A stretch of DNA of 53,520 nucleotides, taken from contig PNLU01000008.1 in the NCBI GenBank assembly GCA_013823245.1, forward strand, positions 1 through 53,520, written 5' to 3'. The first letter of the stretch is position 1. Each line of letters opens with the position of its first letter. Shown piece after piece: positions 1 through 7,872 of the stretch. The notes beneath the pieces are model-generated. The model ran no database searches. It was not told the origin of the DNA and saw nothing but the letters and a program-made list of their open reading frames with translations. Source of the stretch: Alcanivorax sp. GTDB taxonomy: Bacteria > Pseudomonadota > Gammaproteobacteria > Pseudomonadales > Alcanivoracaceae. The position numbers and the translations under genes are program-made.

Positions 1-2
1 CT

Positions 3-878
3 CGCCGAGCTCTGGAAGGCAGCGACGAGCGCTTTGAGCATTACCTGCGCCTTGCGAACGATCTGCCGCCGACCCCCCGCTCGCTGGAGGGTACGGAGGT
101 GGATGGCGAGCTGCGGGCTGACGCCGATGGTAATCTGGTGATCGAGTCAGACATACGTCGGGTGTTCGATTATTTTCTTTCCACCGTCGGCGAGGATGAT
201 GTGGAACAGGTGAAGGCACGTATTGCCTTGCATCTGGCAGAGGTGCTGCCGGACAGTGCCGCGCGTCAGGCCTGGGAGCTGTTCGAGCGCTACGAGGCAT
301 ACGGCGAGGCGATGGAAGCGATGCCGCAGCACGATGGCACGGTAGCCGGTATGGGGGAATCGCTCAAACAACGCCAGCAGTTGCGGCAGGAGTGGTTGGG
401 GCAGAACGTAGCCGAGGCGTTTTATGGCTTTGACGATGCCTTCGATAACTACACGCTGGCGCGCATGGCCGTGCAACAGGATGAGTCCCTGAGCGCGGAG
501 GAGCAGGCGGCGCGTTTGCAGGCGCTTGAAGATAATTTGCCGGCGCCAGTGCGTGAGGTGCGTCAGCGTGCCAATTTGCCGGTGCAGGTCAGTCAGGATG
601 TGGCGGCCTTGCGTGAGGCGGGCGCGACTGATCATGAAATCCGCGCCCTGCGCGAAGCGGCTCTGGGCAGAGAGGCGGCCGAGCGTCTGGAAGCGCTGGA
701 TCAGCAACGTGCCCAATGGGATCAGCGCTATGCAGAGTATCGCCGTCAGGTAGCGGAGATCGCGGCCAGCGGTCTGGCGCCGGAAGATCAGGAAAGGGAA
801 GTCGCCCGCTTGCGTGAAAACACCTTCGATGAGCAGGAACGGCGCCGGGTGCAGGCGCTGGATCGTATGCAGGAATAA
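3..878 (+). CDS. lifO: Lipase chaperone (foldase), 5' end missing
   Basis: This is a steric foldase of the LifO/LipB family, an inner-membrane-anchored periplasmic protein that folds secreted class I lipases before type II secretion. The reading frame is open from base 3, so the gene starts outside the window; the N-terminal membrane anchor and variable linker are missing. The visible part begins with a segment matching the family signature, containing LPPTPRSLEGTEVDGEL and then RRVFDYFLSTVGED, which corresponds to the RxxFDY motif needed for foldase activity. The rest is helix-rich and charged, ending at a TAA-bounded tail. A GTG at 99 could be mistaken for the start, but the signature continues upstream of it. 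The gene converges on the lipase gene instead of following it in an operon. Family assignment is confident; the partner lipase is inferred from adjacency. Confidence 0.93.
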   Translation, partial: RRALEGSDERFEHYLRLANDLPPTPRSLEGTEVDGELRADADGNLVIESDIRRVFDYFLSTVGEDDVEQVKARIALHLAEVLPDSAARQAWELFERYEAYGEAMEAMPQHDGTVAGMGESLKQRQQLRQEWLGQNVAEAFYGFDDAFDNYTLARMAVQQDESLSAEEQAARLQALEDNLPAPVREVRQRANLPVQVSQDVAALREAGATDHEIRALREAALGREAAERLEALDQQRAQWDQRYAEYRRQVAEIAASGLAPEDQEREVARLRENTFDEQERRRVQALDRMQE

Positions 879-889
879 CAGGGAATCAG

Positions 890-917
890 GCGGGAACGTC
901 CCCCGAAACGTTCCCGC
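890..917. terminator. Hairpin between the convergent foldase and lipase genes
   Basis: A perfect 10-bp inverted repeat (GCGGGAACGT at 890-899 and its complement at 908-917) encloses an 8-base loop. It lies in the 47-base gap between two converging genes, so a bidirectional terminator is likely. No long T run follows on either strand, so termination strength is uncertain. A second small hairpin (CGGTCT/AGACCG) lies just after it and overlaps the end of the lipase gene. Confidence 0.6.
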
Positions 918-925
918 GACGGTCT

Positions 926-1882
926 TTACAGACCGGCGTTCTTCAGGCGATTGGCCTGCTGACGATAGACCGTCAGCGGGTCAGTGCTGAACCAGGCCGT
1001 CAGGCCCAGGGCCTGGTTGACCTCGTCAAAGTGGTTCTGGTTGTAATCGGTGCGCAGCACTCGGCCCAGATGGGCTGAACAGGCAGCCACCAGGCCATCA
1101 TTGGGTTCGTCGAACGCGGTCGATGTGGCCAGCACCAGATAGTCGAACGGGTCAAACGGGTTGGTGTATATGCCGGTGCCGCTCCAGGAGTAGTAGCGCA
1201 CCCCGTTATCACCCACTTCCTGTCCTGCACCGCAATACTCCGTTGGCATACCTTCCGGATACTGGGCATTGAAGGCCAGCGAGCCCGCTGTGCTCAGATC
1301 GTGGACACTGGCGTCCAGATCCTGCGGCAGGTCGCTGTTGCCTGCGGCCCAGCTGATCATGGTGGCGAAAGCTTCACCGATGCCCTTGACGAACGGATCG
1401 ACGCCGCTGCCCTGGATGTACTCAATGTAGTTATCGGCCACAGGCGTGCCCCAGTTGACCCCGGCAACGCTGCTGACCGAAGCCACCATCTGTGGATAGA
1501 CCGACGCGACATAGCGTGCCGTCGGGCCACCGTGGCTGTGGCCGATGATATTGACGCGCTCGGCACCGGAAGCCGCCAGGATATCCTCGATCTGTCGTGC
1601 GGCCTGTTCACCACGAATTTCCGTGCTGTTCAGGGCCGACACTTGCAGCGTATAGACCTCGGCACCGCTGCTGGCCAGCTCCTCAGCCACCTTGTAGAAG
1701 TAATCGACACCAAGGATATTGTCGAAACCGAACATGCCATGAACCAGCACAATGGGATACTGGGTCTGGGTATAGGTGTCGCGACCGAACAGACGATCCC
1801 AGAAACTCGCATGGGCCGACAGGCTGGTAGTGGTTAATAGCACCGCCGTAAGGGCGGCGACCAGACGTGATGTCATTTTCAT
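926..1882 (-). CDS. lipA: Secreted class I triacylglycerol lipase
   Basis: An extracellular lipase of the Pseudomonas/Burkholderia class I type, which hydrolyses long-chain triacylglycerols and normally needs a LifO foldase. The 318-residue product has a signal peptide ending near residue 25 (cleavage after AHA). The oxyanion region is VLVHGMFGF, the nucleophile is Ser116 in GHSHGG, the acid is the Asp of PNDGLV, and the catalytic His lies in the NHFDEVNQ segment. Two cysteines (YCGAG and AACSA) fit the conserved disulphide. ATG 1882 is chosen because an AGAGGAC ribosome site lies 8 bases upstream; ATG 1876 is an alternative. The 157-base leader carries an imperfect inverted repeat. The AraC-type gene upstream reads in the same direction and could control it. 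Confidence 0.95.
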   Translation of the reverse strand: MKMTSRLVAALTAVLLTTTSLSAHASFWDRLFGRDTYTQTQYPIVLVHGMFGFDNILGVDYFYKVAEELASSGAEVYTLQVSALNSTEIRGEQAARQIEDILAASGAERVNIIGHSHGGPTARYVASVYPQMVASVSSVAGVNWGTPVADNYIEYIQGSGVDPFVKGIGEAFATMISWAAGNSDLPQDLDASVHDLSTAGSLAFNAQYPEGMPTEYCGAGQEVGDNGVRYYSWSGTGIYTNPFDPFDYLVLATSTAFDEPNDGLVAACSAHLGRVLRTDYNQNHFDEVNQALGLTAWFSTDPLTVYRQQANRLKNAGL

Positions 1883-1916
1883 ATCAAAATGTCCTCTTTA
1901 TTCCTGTTATGGTTTG

Positions 1917-1941
1917 GTGCCGGAAAGCGCAGTTCCGACAC
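1917..1941 (-). promoter_or_regulatory. Inverted repeat in the lipA upstream region
   Basis: Nine-base arms (GTGCCGGAA at 1917-1925 and TTCCGACAC at 1933-1941, one mismatch that would be a G-U pair in the lipA-sense RNA) are separated by 7 bases. The site is 35-59 bases upstream of the lipA start. It could be an operator or a leader hairpin. No convincing -35/-10 pair was identified beside it. Confidence 0.35.
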
Positions 1942-2039
1942 ACTGATCCTAGGAAGAGAGGCACGTTAAATCATTCGGGTAAATGTCTTAAAAACAGCGT
2001 CTTTTTCCGACAATAATAATGATCAGCTAACAACGTTTA

Positions 2040-3032
2040 TTACTTTCTGGCCTCTTGCCGTCTTATCCGGCCAGGTGAGGTGCCAGTCCAGTTGCGAAAG
2101 GCCTTTGTGAAGCTGGCCTGGTCGCTGTAGCCAAGTCGCTCGGCAATATCGGCAATACTTATTTTCCCTTCGCTGAGATATTGCCGTGCCAGGCGGGTAC
2201 GCACTTCATTGCGCAGATCACTGAACTGCATGCCTGCATCCTTGAGATGGCGACTGATCGTGCGGTTTGTGCTGCCCAGGCTCTCCGCCACCCGATCCAG
2301 CGTGCATTCGCGACCGGGTGCCTGCTCAATTCGCTGGCGTATGCGGGCCACGATGCGCAGTGCCGCTTCGGATTGGGGTTTGTGGTCGCAGCGCTCCTCA
2401 TCGCGGGCCCCCGCCCGGCGCGGCGGCCGGGAGACCACCAGACCGTCATGGGGCTCGCCCAGTCGTACCTCGCAACCGAAAAGCTTTTCGTACACAGGCA
2501 GCAGGTGCGTGTCGCGTTGCTGCATATGGACCCGGTGGCAGCGGGTCATGGACGAAGCGACCCGGCACATGCTGCCCAGATACGCCTGGGCGATAAAATC
2601 ACGCCAGCGCCCCAAAGGCCAGATGTCCTGCAAACGGATCATCGCATGCTCGCCCTGGCTGGCCAGTTGCAGCCCCATCAGGGGTGTGCGCGCATTAAGA
2701 AACTGCACCGCTTTCCATGTGAGTTCGCCTCGATTATGGGTGTTGAGCAAGGAGAAGGCTTGCAGGCCATGAACGGAAAGATCCAGTTCCAGACCATAGC
2801 GCACAGCGAGCGCATCCTGTTGGTCCCAGCGTTCGCATGAGGCGGCGAGGCGAAAGAAATCGCGCACTGAAATATAGGCTTCCGGGTTGTCCAGAAGCGC
2901 CTCGTCGAGATGGCATTCTGCCAGCATGCGGCGCCGTTGAGGACCGTTTTGGCACGCCAGTCTTGAAAGTACACGGGCGTACACAACGGGAACAAGTGGT
3001 GCTTCGGCCAGTAGGGATGTCTCGAACTTCAT
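2040..3032 (-). CDS. AraC-family transcriptional regulator
   Basis: A 330-residue regulator with the layout of the AraC group that carries an N-terminal arabinose-binding-type domain (about residues 20-200, including the segment LACQNGPQRR and the region around DFFRLAASCE). The C-terminal 100 residues contain two helix-turn-helix units: one around RVAESLGSTNRTISRHLKDAG and one around ADIAERLGYSDQASFTKAFRNWTG, which carries the usual AraC signature. The effector is unknown. It lies upstream of and co-directional with lipA, and diverges from the GNAT/GH3/RND gene set across a 256-base region, so either could be its target. The start ATG has a weak AAAGGG-like ribosome site. Family assignment is confident, target is not. 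Confidence 0.93.
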   Translation of the reverse strand: MKFETSLLAEAPLVPVVYARVLSRLACQNGPQRRRMLAECHLDEALLDNPEAYISVRDFFRLAASCERWDQQDALAVRYGLELDLSVHGLQAFSLLNTHNRGELTWKAVQFLNARTPLMGLQLASQGEHAMIRLQDIWPLGRWRDFIAQAYLGSMCRVASSMTRCHRVHMQQRDTHLLPVYEKLFGCEVRLGEPHDGLVVSRPPRRAGARDEERCDHKPQSEAALRIVARIRQRIEQAPGRECTLDRVAESLGSTNRTISRHLKDAGMQFSDLRNEVRTRLARQYLSEGKISIADIAERLGYSDQASFTKAFRNWTGTSPGRIRRQEARK

Positions 3033-3070
3033 CGCTTTATACCCTTTTTTTAAGCGGTTATTTCTTTTTC

Positions 3071-3086
3071 TGTGAGGTTGCTCACA
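3071..3086. promoter_or_regulatory. CRP/Vfr-like palindrome
   Basis: TGTGAGGTTGCTCACA is a perfect palindrome with the TGTGA-N6-TCACA layout of CRP/Vfr sites. It lies in the divergent region between the AraC-type regulator and the GNAT/GH3 gene set, 39 bases before the regulator's start codon. A further GTGAG half-site follows at 3095-3099. The position is too close to the regulator gene for a standard class I or II activator site, so repression, or action on a promoter not yet found, is possible. Confidence 0.45.
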
Positions 3087-3234
3087 CTCGATCCGTGAGT
3101 TTCTGTTTTCTTATTTTTATGTGAATAGTTGTACACAAATACTGGCGCGAATGGCAATAGGAATTAGGCATTAGCCCTGTCTGGAAAAAACAACAAACTG
3201 GCGGCGAGTATCCTTCTGTAGAACGAGCGGCTTG

Positions 3235-3240
3235 CATAAT
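3235..3240 (+). promoter_or_regulatory. Possible -10 element for the GNAT/GH3/RND operon
   Basis: CATAAT lies about 50 bases upstream of the first gene of the biosynthesis/export operon. No good -35 match sits at 17 bases; the nearest hexamer is CCTTCT. This would fit an activator-dependent promoter, but the call is weak. Confidence 0.3.
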
Positions 3241-3288
3241 GTGGCACCTCCGTTGTGTTTCTGATGCACATTCTGAAAGGTGCTGACC

Positions 3289-4098
3289 ATGAGTAACGCG
3301 AGAAAGGCGGTTATTTCGCACTATCGCCCCATAAAAAAAATAACGCCGCTGGATATCCAGCAGATGTACGAGATCTTCAGGAAGTATTATGCCAACACGA
3401 CCCTGGAGATATTCCTTCGAGATCTGGGCAAGAAGCAGGGGCTGTTCCTGATTCGTGATCGCGAGACCCGACGCATTGTCGGCTTCTCCACCGTCACCAA
3501 CATGCCGTTGAAATATGGCAACAGAACAGTGCGTGGCGTCTTCAGTGGCGACACGATTATCGAGCGCGAATACTGGGGTTGCCGGGCGCTGAACAAGCTC
3601 TTTTTCCTCTATATGCTGCGCACCCGGCTTCGCTATCCGACCACGCCGGTGTTCTGGTTGCTGATCTCCAAGGGCTACAAGACCTATCTGCTGCTGGCCA
3701 ACAATTTCCCCCGTTACTATCCGCATCCGGAGGGCCGCTACGACCGCTATGCACCGATGGTGCGTGAGTACTGTGATGCCCTGTTCCCCGGTTGCTTTGA
3801 TCCGGAAAGAGGTCTGCTGGACTTCGGCAAGGACTACCAGTATCTGGAGGGGGATGTTGCGGAGATCACTGCGGAAATGCGTCGCAAGTCGGCCAAGATC
3901 GACTTTTTTGAGCGCAGCAACCCATCCTGGCGCGAAGGTACCGAATTGCCCTGCATCGGTCAGGCGGGGTATCTCGATTTCCTGCTGTATATCCGTGACC
4001 GGTTTTTCCGCCGTAGCGCCCCCGTCCGCATTGCGGCCCCCGCCCCGGAGGAGGCCAGCGAGGTGAGCGGTGCTGCCACCCAGCAGGGTTCCTCATGA
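3289..4098 (+). CDS. GNAT-like acyltransferase, first gene of the GH3 cassette
   Basis: A 269-residue cytoplasmic protein with features of the acyl-CoA N-acyltransferase (GNAT) fold: a helix-rich N-terminus, a central strand (IVGFSTVTNMPL), a VFSGDTII strand followed by an acyl-CoA-loop-like GCRALNKLF turn and helix, then LISKGYKTYLLLANNF. The last ~70 residues are variable and end in a low-complexity Ala/Glu/Pro tail. ATG 3289 is chosen over the in-frame GTG at 3280 because GAAAGG lies 8 bases upstream. The stop overlaps the GH3 start (ATGA), so translation is probably coupled. GNAT is a fold-level call from sequence pattern; substrate and acyl donor are unknown. It probably modifies or supplies an intermediate in the pathway of the following genes. 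Confidence 0.7.
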   Translation: MSNARKAVISHYRPIKKITPLDIQQMYEIFRKYYANTTLEIFLRDLGKKQGLFLIRDRETRRIVGFSTVTNMPLKYGNRTVRGVFSGDTIIEREYWGCRALNKLFFLYMLRTRLRYPTTPVFWLLISKGYKTYLLLANNFPRYYPHPEGRYDRYAPMVREYCDALFPGCFDPERGLLDFGKDYQYLEGDVAEITAEMRRKSAKIDFFERSNPSWREGTELPCIGQAGYLDFLLYIRDRFFRRSAPVRIAAPAPEEASEVSGAATQQGSS

Positions 4099-5753
4099 GT
4101 CTGTCGCACCGTATCGGGCACGGTCTGCTGCGCGCCCTGGTCACCCCGACAGGTCGGCGTTTCCGCGCGGGCCTGGGTGATCTGGAGGCGGTACAGCGCG
4201 CAAATCTGTCGCGCCTGTTGTCCCGCGTGGCCGGGGCGCACCGCGACCAGGTGTTGCCCGCCGTGGACCGGCACTGGCGCTGGGAAGACTTTGCCCGGGC
4301 CCTGCCCGTGACCGGCTATCAGGACTGGCAACAGGTCATCGAGCGGCAGCGCCGTTTTGGTGAGGGCAGCCTGATTCGCTCACCGGTCGCCCGTTACCAG
4401 CCGACCAGTGGCTCGACCTCCGGCGTCAAATGGCTGCCTTATACCGAGATGTTCCTGAGCCAGCTCAACAGCGCCATTGGTGCCTGGCTGCATGACCTGT
4501 ACCGGCAATACCCGCGTATGGCCCACGGCTCGCATTACTGGTCGGTCTCCTGGTTGCCGAACGATATGCGTCAGCAAGCGGATGCCCACATCAACGACGA
4601 CATGAAGCTGCTGTCGTCGGGCCGGCGGCTGCTGGCGTCCCTGACCCAGACCGCGCCCGAGTCGATCTCGCTGGCGCACACCTCGGAAGACGCCCAGTTT
4701 GCCACACTGGTTTATCTGGTCGCAGACGCCCAGCTGTCGGTGATGTCGGTGTGGAGCCCAAGCTTTGCGCTGACCCTGTTTGATCGGCTTTTTGACTGGC
4801 GCGATGAGCTGGTCGACGTGTTGCGCCGGGGGGCGTGGGGACGCCGACAGGCGTCCCTGCAACATCTGCCTTGTCCGCGCAGCCCGCGCGCGGCTGCGGT
4901 GCTGTACGACTGGCAAGGTGCCCCCGAGCCCGCCCTGTTTGCGGCGCTGTGGCCCCGGCTGGCGCTGGTCAGTGCCTGGGACACCGCCGCGTCGACCACC
5001 TGGGCCGATGCCCTCAGGGCGCTGCTGCCGCATGCGGATTTTCAGGGCAAGGGCCTGTGGGCCACCGAGGGCGTCGTCACCTTCCCCTGGCAGGGACACA
5101 CCCCGCTGGCGTATCAGAGTCACGTGTACGAATTCGAAGATCTCGACAGTGGCCGGATTCTGCCCCCCTGGGCGTTGCGCGAAGGGCAGGAAGTGCAACC
5201 CCTGCTGACCACGGGCAGCGGCATGCTGCGTTACCGGATGCAGGATCGTGTGCGCGTCAGTGGTCACCTGGGCAGCGTGCCCTGCCTGACCTTTCTGGGC
5301 CGCGATGACGGCGTGGACATGGTCGGGGAAAAGCTCAGTGCAGTGTTTGTCCAGCAGGTACTGGATGCGCTGCCGCTGGCAGACGGCCAGCGTGTAGTGA
5401 CCCTGCTGGCCGCCCAGGACTGTGACGGCGAGGGCCGCGCCGGATACCTCTTGCTGCTCGACAGTGACCGGCCTGACGTCCCCACAGACAGTGCGCGTCT
5501 GGCAGCGCGCCTCGACGAAGCCCTGGGCCAGCAGTTTCACTACACTCTGGCCCGCAACCTGGGGCAACTGGCGCCTGCCCGGGTGCTGTGCCACCGGCAT
5601 ATGCGCGAGCATTATCTCGGGCTGTGCCGGGATCTGGGCATGATCGAGGGCAACATCAAGATCGAGCCCCTGCGACTGTGGCCCGGGGCCCTGCCTGCGG
5701 CGCTGCGCTTGCCCGCCGCCCGTCAGGGGGAGGTGGACTCATGCGCTGTGTGA
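4095..5753 (+). CDS. GH3-family acyl-adenylating enzyme
   Basis: A 552-residue member of the GH3 family, known from plants as acyl-acid amido synthetases that adenylate a carboxylic acid and join it to an amine. Bacterial members are mostly uncharacterised. Motifs seen: the phosphate-binding loop PTSGSTSGVKWLPYT near residues 100-115, the LWATEGVVTFPW segment, the hinge-like RYRMQDRVRVSG, and FLGRDDGVDMVGEKLS before the C-terminal domain. Length is in the normal range for GH3 proteins. It overlaps the upstream GNAT-like gene by 4 bases and the downstream tandem GNAT gene by 13, indicating one translation unit. Inference: it activates a carboxylic acid (fatty or aromatic) for amide formation, with the adjacent acyltransferases completing the product. 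The substrates cannot be read from sequence. Confidence 0.88.
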   Translation: MSLSHRIGHGLLRALVTPTGRRFRAGLGDLEAVQRANLSRLLSRVAGAHRDQVLPAVDRHWRWEDFARALPVTGYQDWQQVIERQRRFGEGSLIRSPVARYQPTSGSTSGVKWLPYTEMFLSQLNSAIGAWLHDLYRQYPRMAHGSHYWSVSWLPNDMRQQADAHINDDMKLLSSGRRLLASLTQTAPESISLAHTSEDAQFATLVYLVADAQLSVMSVWSPSFALTLFDRLFDWRDELVDVLRRGAWGRRQASLQHLPCPRSPRAAAVLYDWQGAPEPALFAALWPRLALVSAWDTAASTTWADALRALLPHADFQGKGLWATEGVVTFPWQGHTPLAYQSHVYEFEDLDSGRILPPWALREGQEVQPLLTTGSGMLRYRMQDRVRVSGHLGSVPCLTFLGRDDGVDMVGEKLSAVFVQQVLDALPLADGQRVVTLLAAQDCDGEGRAGYLLLLDSDRPDVPTDSARLAARLDEALGQQFHYTLARNLGQLAPARVLCHRHMREHYLGLCRDLGMIEGNIKIEPLRLWPGALPAALRLPAARQGEVDSCAV

Positions 5754-6820
5754 TTCGGCCCGCCACCGCCGAGGATGACGGCGCTATCCTGTCGCTGGTG
5801 CGGCAGACTCCGCAGCCCGGCCGGGTACTGCTCAACTTCGAGCGCGAGCCCAGTTACTTCCATGGCAGCAGCATCAGCTGCCAGCAGGATGATGTCTGGG
5901 TCGCGCGCGCGGCCAACGATAACCAGGTGCTGGCCGTCGTCAATATCGGCCGCCGTCAGGTGTACCTCAACGGCACACCGGTGGCGTTGCGTTACGCTCA
6001 CGATCTTCGCCTGGCGCCTCAGGCCCGAGGCTCGCGCCTGTTGCTGCGGTTGTTCCGTGAACTGGAAACGGTGCTGGCACCCGGCGAGTGGATGTCCACT
6101 GTCATCCTGCGCGACAACGAATTGTCCATGGCCACCGTCGGCAGCGGGCGTGCGGGCTTGCCCACGTATTACCCGCATGGCGACATCACCACCCATCTGT
6201 TGTTTGCGCCGCCCCGGGGTCGTCAGCACGGTCCCCGCGTGACTCGCGCCACGAATGCCGATGTGCCAGCGCTGCGTGAATGGCTGCGTGAGCAGGCGCC
6301 ACGGCGCCAGTTCTTTCCGGTCTACCGCTTCAACGCCTTGCTGGCGGGCTCCCCCTATTACCGGGGGCTGTCGCTGTCCGACTTTTTCCTGGCCTGGCGC
6401 GGACGGCAGCTGGTGGGCGTGGCCGGATGCTGGAACCAGAAGGGCTTCAAACAGACCCGGGTGCTGGCCTATCCCACCGGGCTGGGCTGGCTGCGTCATG
6501 CCTGGAACCTGAACAGCCGCCTGCGCGGCGGGCTGCGATTGCCGCCGGCGGGCGGCACCCTGGATTACCTGATGCTGCATACCCTGCTGGTGGAAGACGA
6601 TGACCCGGCGATTGTCGATGCATTGCTCCGGCGCATGCTTGAGCAGCGCGACGTGCCTGCCCTGAGCACCGGCTTTTTTGATAGTGATCCGGCGGGCGAG
6701 GCGGTGCAGGGATATCGTCGCCAGAGCCTCGGCAGTCGTCATTATCTGGTCAGCTACGATGGCGACCCCCGCGATCAACTGGATGGCCGTTTGCCCTATG
6801 TGGAGGTCGCCCGGCTATGA
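5741..6820 (+). CDS. Tandem GNAT-domain acyltransferase
   Basis: A 359-residue protein that appears to contain two GNAT-type domains. The first spans about residues 1-165: IRPATAEDDGAILSLVRQT, then a strand-loop region RYAHDLRLAPQARGSRLLLRLF typical of the acyl-CoA-binding turn. The second starts near residue 166 with VTRATNADVPALREWLRE and ends around VEVARL. ATG 5741 is preferred because GGGGAGG lies just upstream; it begins inside the GH3 gene. The stop overlaps the next start (ATGA). Two-domain GNAT proteins often keep only one active site; here the RGSRLL turn in the first half looks the more canonical. Substrate is unknown. Its place between an adenylating enzyme and a condensation-like enzyme argues for a biosynthetic role. 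Confidence 0.75.
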   Translation: MRCVIRPATAEDDGAILSLVRQTPQPGRVLLNFEREPSYFHGSSISCQQDDVWVARAANDNQVLAVVNIGRRQVYLNGTPVALRYAHDLRLAPQARGSRLLLRLFRELETVLAPGEWMSTVILRDNELSMATVGSGRAGLPTYYPHGDITTHLLFAPPRGRQHGPRVTRATNADVPALREWLREQAPRRQFFPVYRFNALLAGSPYYRGLSLSDFFLAWRGRQLVGVAGCWNQKGFKQTRVLAYPTGLGWLRHAWNLNSRLRGGLRLPPAGGTLDYLMLHTLLVEDDDPAIVDALLRRMLEQRDVPALSTGFFDSDPAGEAVQGYRRQSLGSRHYLVSYDGDPRDQLDGRLPYVEVARL

Positions 6821-7872
6821 CGACGCTTCCGGTTTATCTGCGCCGGGACGGCACAGCCCCCTGGTTTCGTGCCCGTGATCCGCTTGGTATCTCCAGCGAG
6901 ATTCGAGTGGCCTGGCTGGCGCCGCGCACCGGCGCGATCCATTGGGAATACCTGTCTCATCAGGAGGTGGACGGGCAGGGCGCCATGCAGCGCCTGGCCC
7001 GGTGCCACGGTGCCCGTATCCTGCAGCAGCCCGAGGCCGTAGCCCACCCGGTGCCGGCGTTCAGTCGTCTGGCCTGGGCACGCTGGCGGCAGCAGACCCG
7101 TCCGGCCACACCCATGCCCTTTACCCGCTGGCGGGCCACTTCCACATCCGGCAGCAATGAGGTGTCGGTGGGCTGGTTCAGCGTCGCCGAGACACTGGCC
7201 CTGAAGCAGGCCGCCCGGCAGCGGAGTGTACCGCTGACGGCCCTGTTGCTGTCGGCATTGCACGACATGGTGATGACCCGTCTCGTCGAGCCGGGTACCA
7301 CGGCGGGGGCCTGGCTGTTCCCGGTCAACCTGCGCGGCAGTGTCGAACTGGCTGATCCCGAGGCCAACAACCTGAGCGGTTTTTATTTGCCGCTGCCTGC
7401 GGCGGCGGATGCGGCACTGATCCACAATGCGGTGCGCGAACGTCTGCGTGCCGGCGACCACTGGTGGCTGTGGCATCAGGGGCGCTGGGCCAGCCTGTTA
7501 CCGCAAGCCTGCATCAATTACCTGTACCGGCATCTGCTGGGGCGCAGCAGTTACCTCGGCTCGTTCAGCTATCTGGGGGAGTGGTGGCTGGATTACCGCG
7601 ACAGCGATATTCCGCCGCGCACCGTGATGGCCATCTGCGGGCCCGGCAGCCCGAATCATCCGGTCGCCAATGGCATCCTGATTTGTAACGGCGCGCTGAC
7701 CCTGAGCCTGCGGCTGGACCCGATACTGGGTTGCGACGATGCAGCGCGGGACGCCTGCCTGGCCGCCTGGCAGGACAACCTGCTGGCGCTGTTGCCCGCG
7801 TCGTCCCGTGGCCCGGCGGGTGAGCAACGTCGCCACCTGGCCCCGGATGACCTGCTGGAGGCGCACGCGTGA
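6817..7872 (+). CDS. Condensation/CAT-superfamily acyltransferase-like protein
   Basis: A 351-residue protein with the hallmarks of the CoA-dependent acyltransferase superfamily (CAT, NRPS condensation domains, WS/DGAT, PapA-type). The motif SHQEVDG has the HxxxDG part of HHxxxDG, with His48 as the likely general base and Asp52-Gly53 conserved; the first His of the pair is Ser47. A later FPVNLRG...NNLSGFYLPLP stretch resembles the PVSLR...GN...LPLP core of WS/DGAT and condensation enzymes. No carrier-protein domain is attached. It overlaps both neighbours by 4 bases. It probably joins an activated acyl group to an amine or hydroxyl in the product made with the GH3 and GNAT proteins. The exact subfamily cannot be fixed from sequence alone. 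Confidence 0.72.
   Translation: MTTLPVYLRRDGTAPWFRARDPLGISSEIRVAWLAPRTGAIHWEYLSHQEVDGQGAMQRLARCHGARILQQPEAVAHPVPAFSRLAWARWRQQTRPATPMPFTRWRATSTSGSNEVSVGWFSVAETLALKQAARQRSVPLTALLLSALHDMVMTRLVEPGTTAGAWLFPVNLRGSVELADPEANNLSGFYLPLPAAADAALIHNAVRERLRAGDHWWLWHQGRWASLLPQACINYLYRHLLGRSSYLGSFSYLGEWWLDYRDSDIPPRTVMAICGPGSPNHPVANGILICNGALTLSLRLDPILGCDDAARDACLAAWQDNLLALLPASSRGPAGEQRRHLAPDDLLEAHA

Noticed and set aside
3082-3726. A 214-codon minus-strand frame over the GNAT-like gene
   Set aside because: It overlaps the coding start and promoter region of a clear plus-strand gene and has no recognisable domain or ribosome site.
5588-5740. N-terminal extension of the tandem GNAT gene
   Set aside because: The extra residues come from the GH3 gene in another frame. 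ATG 5741 has a strong GGGGAGG site and begins at the domain edge.
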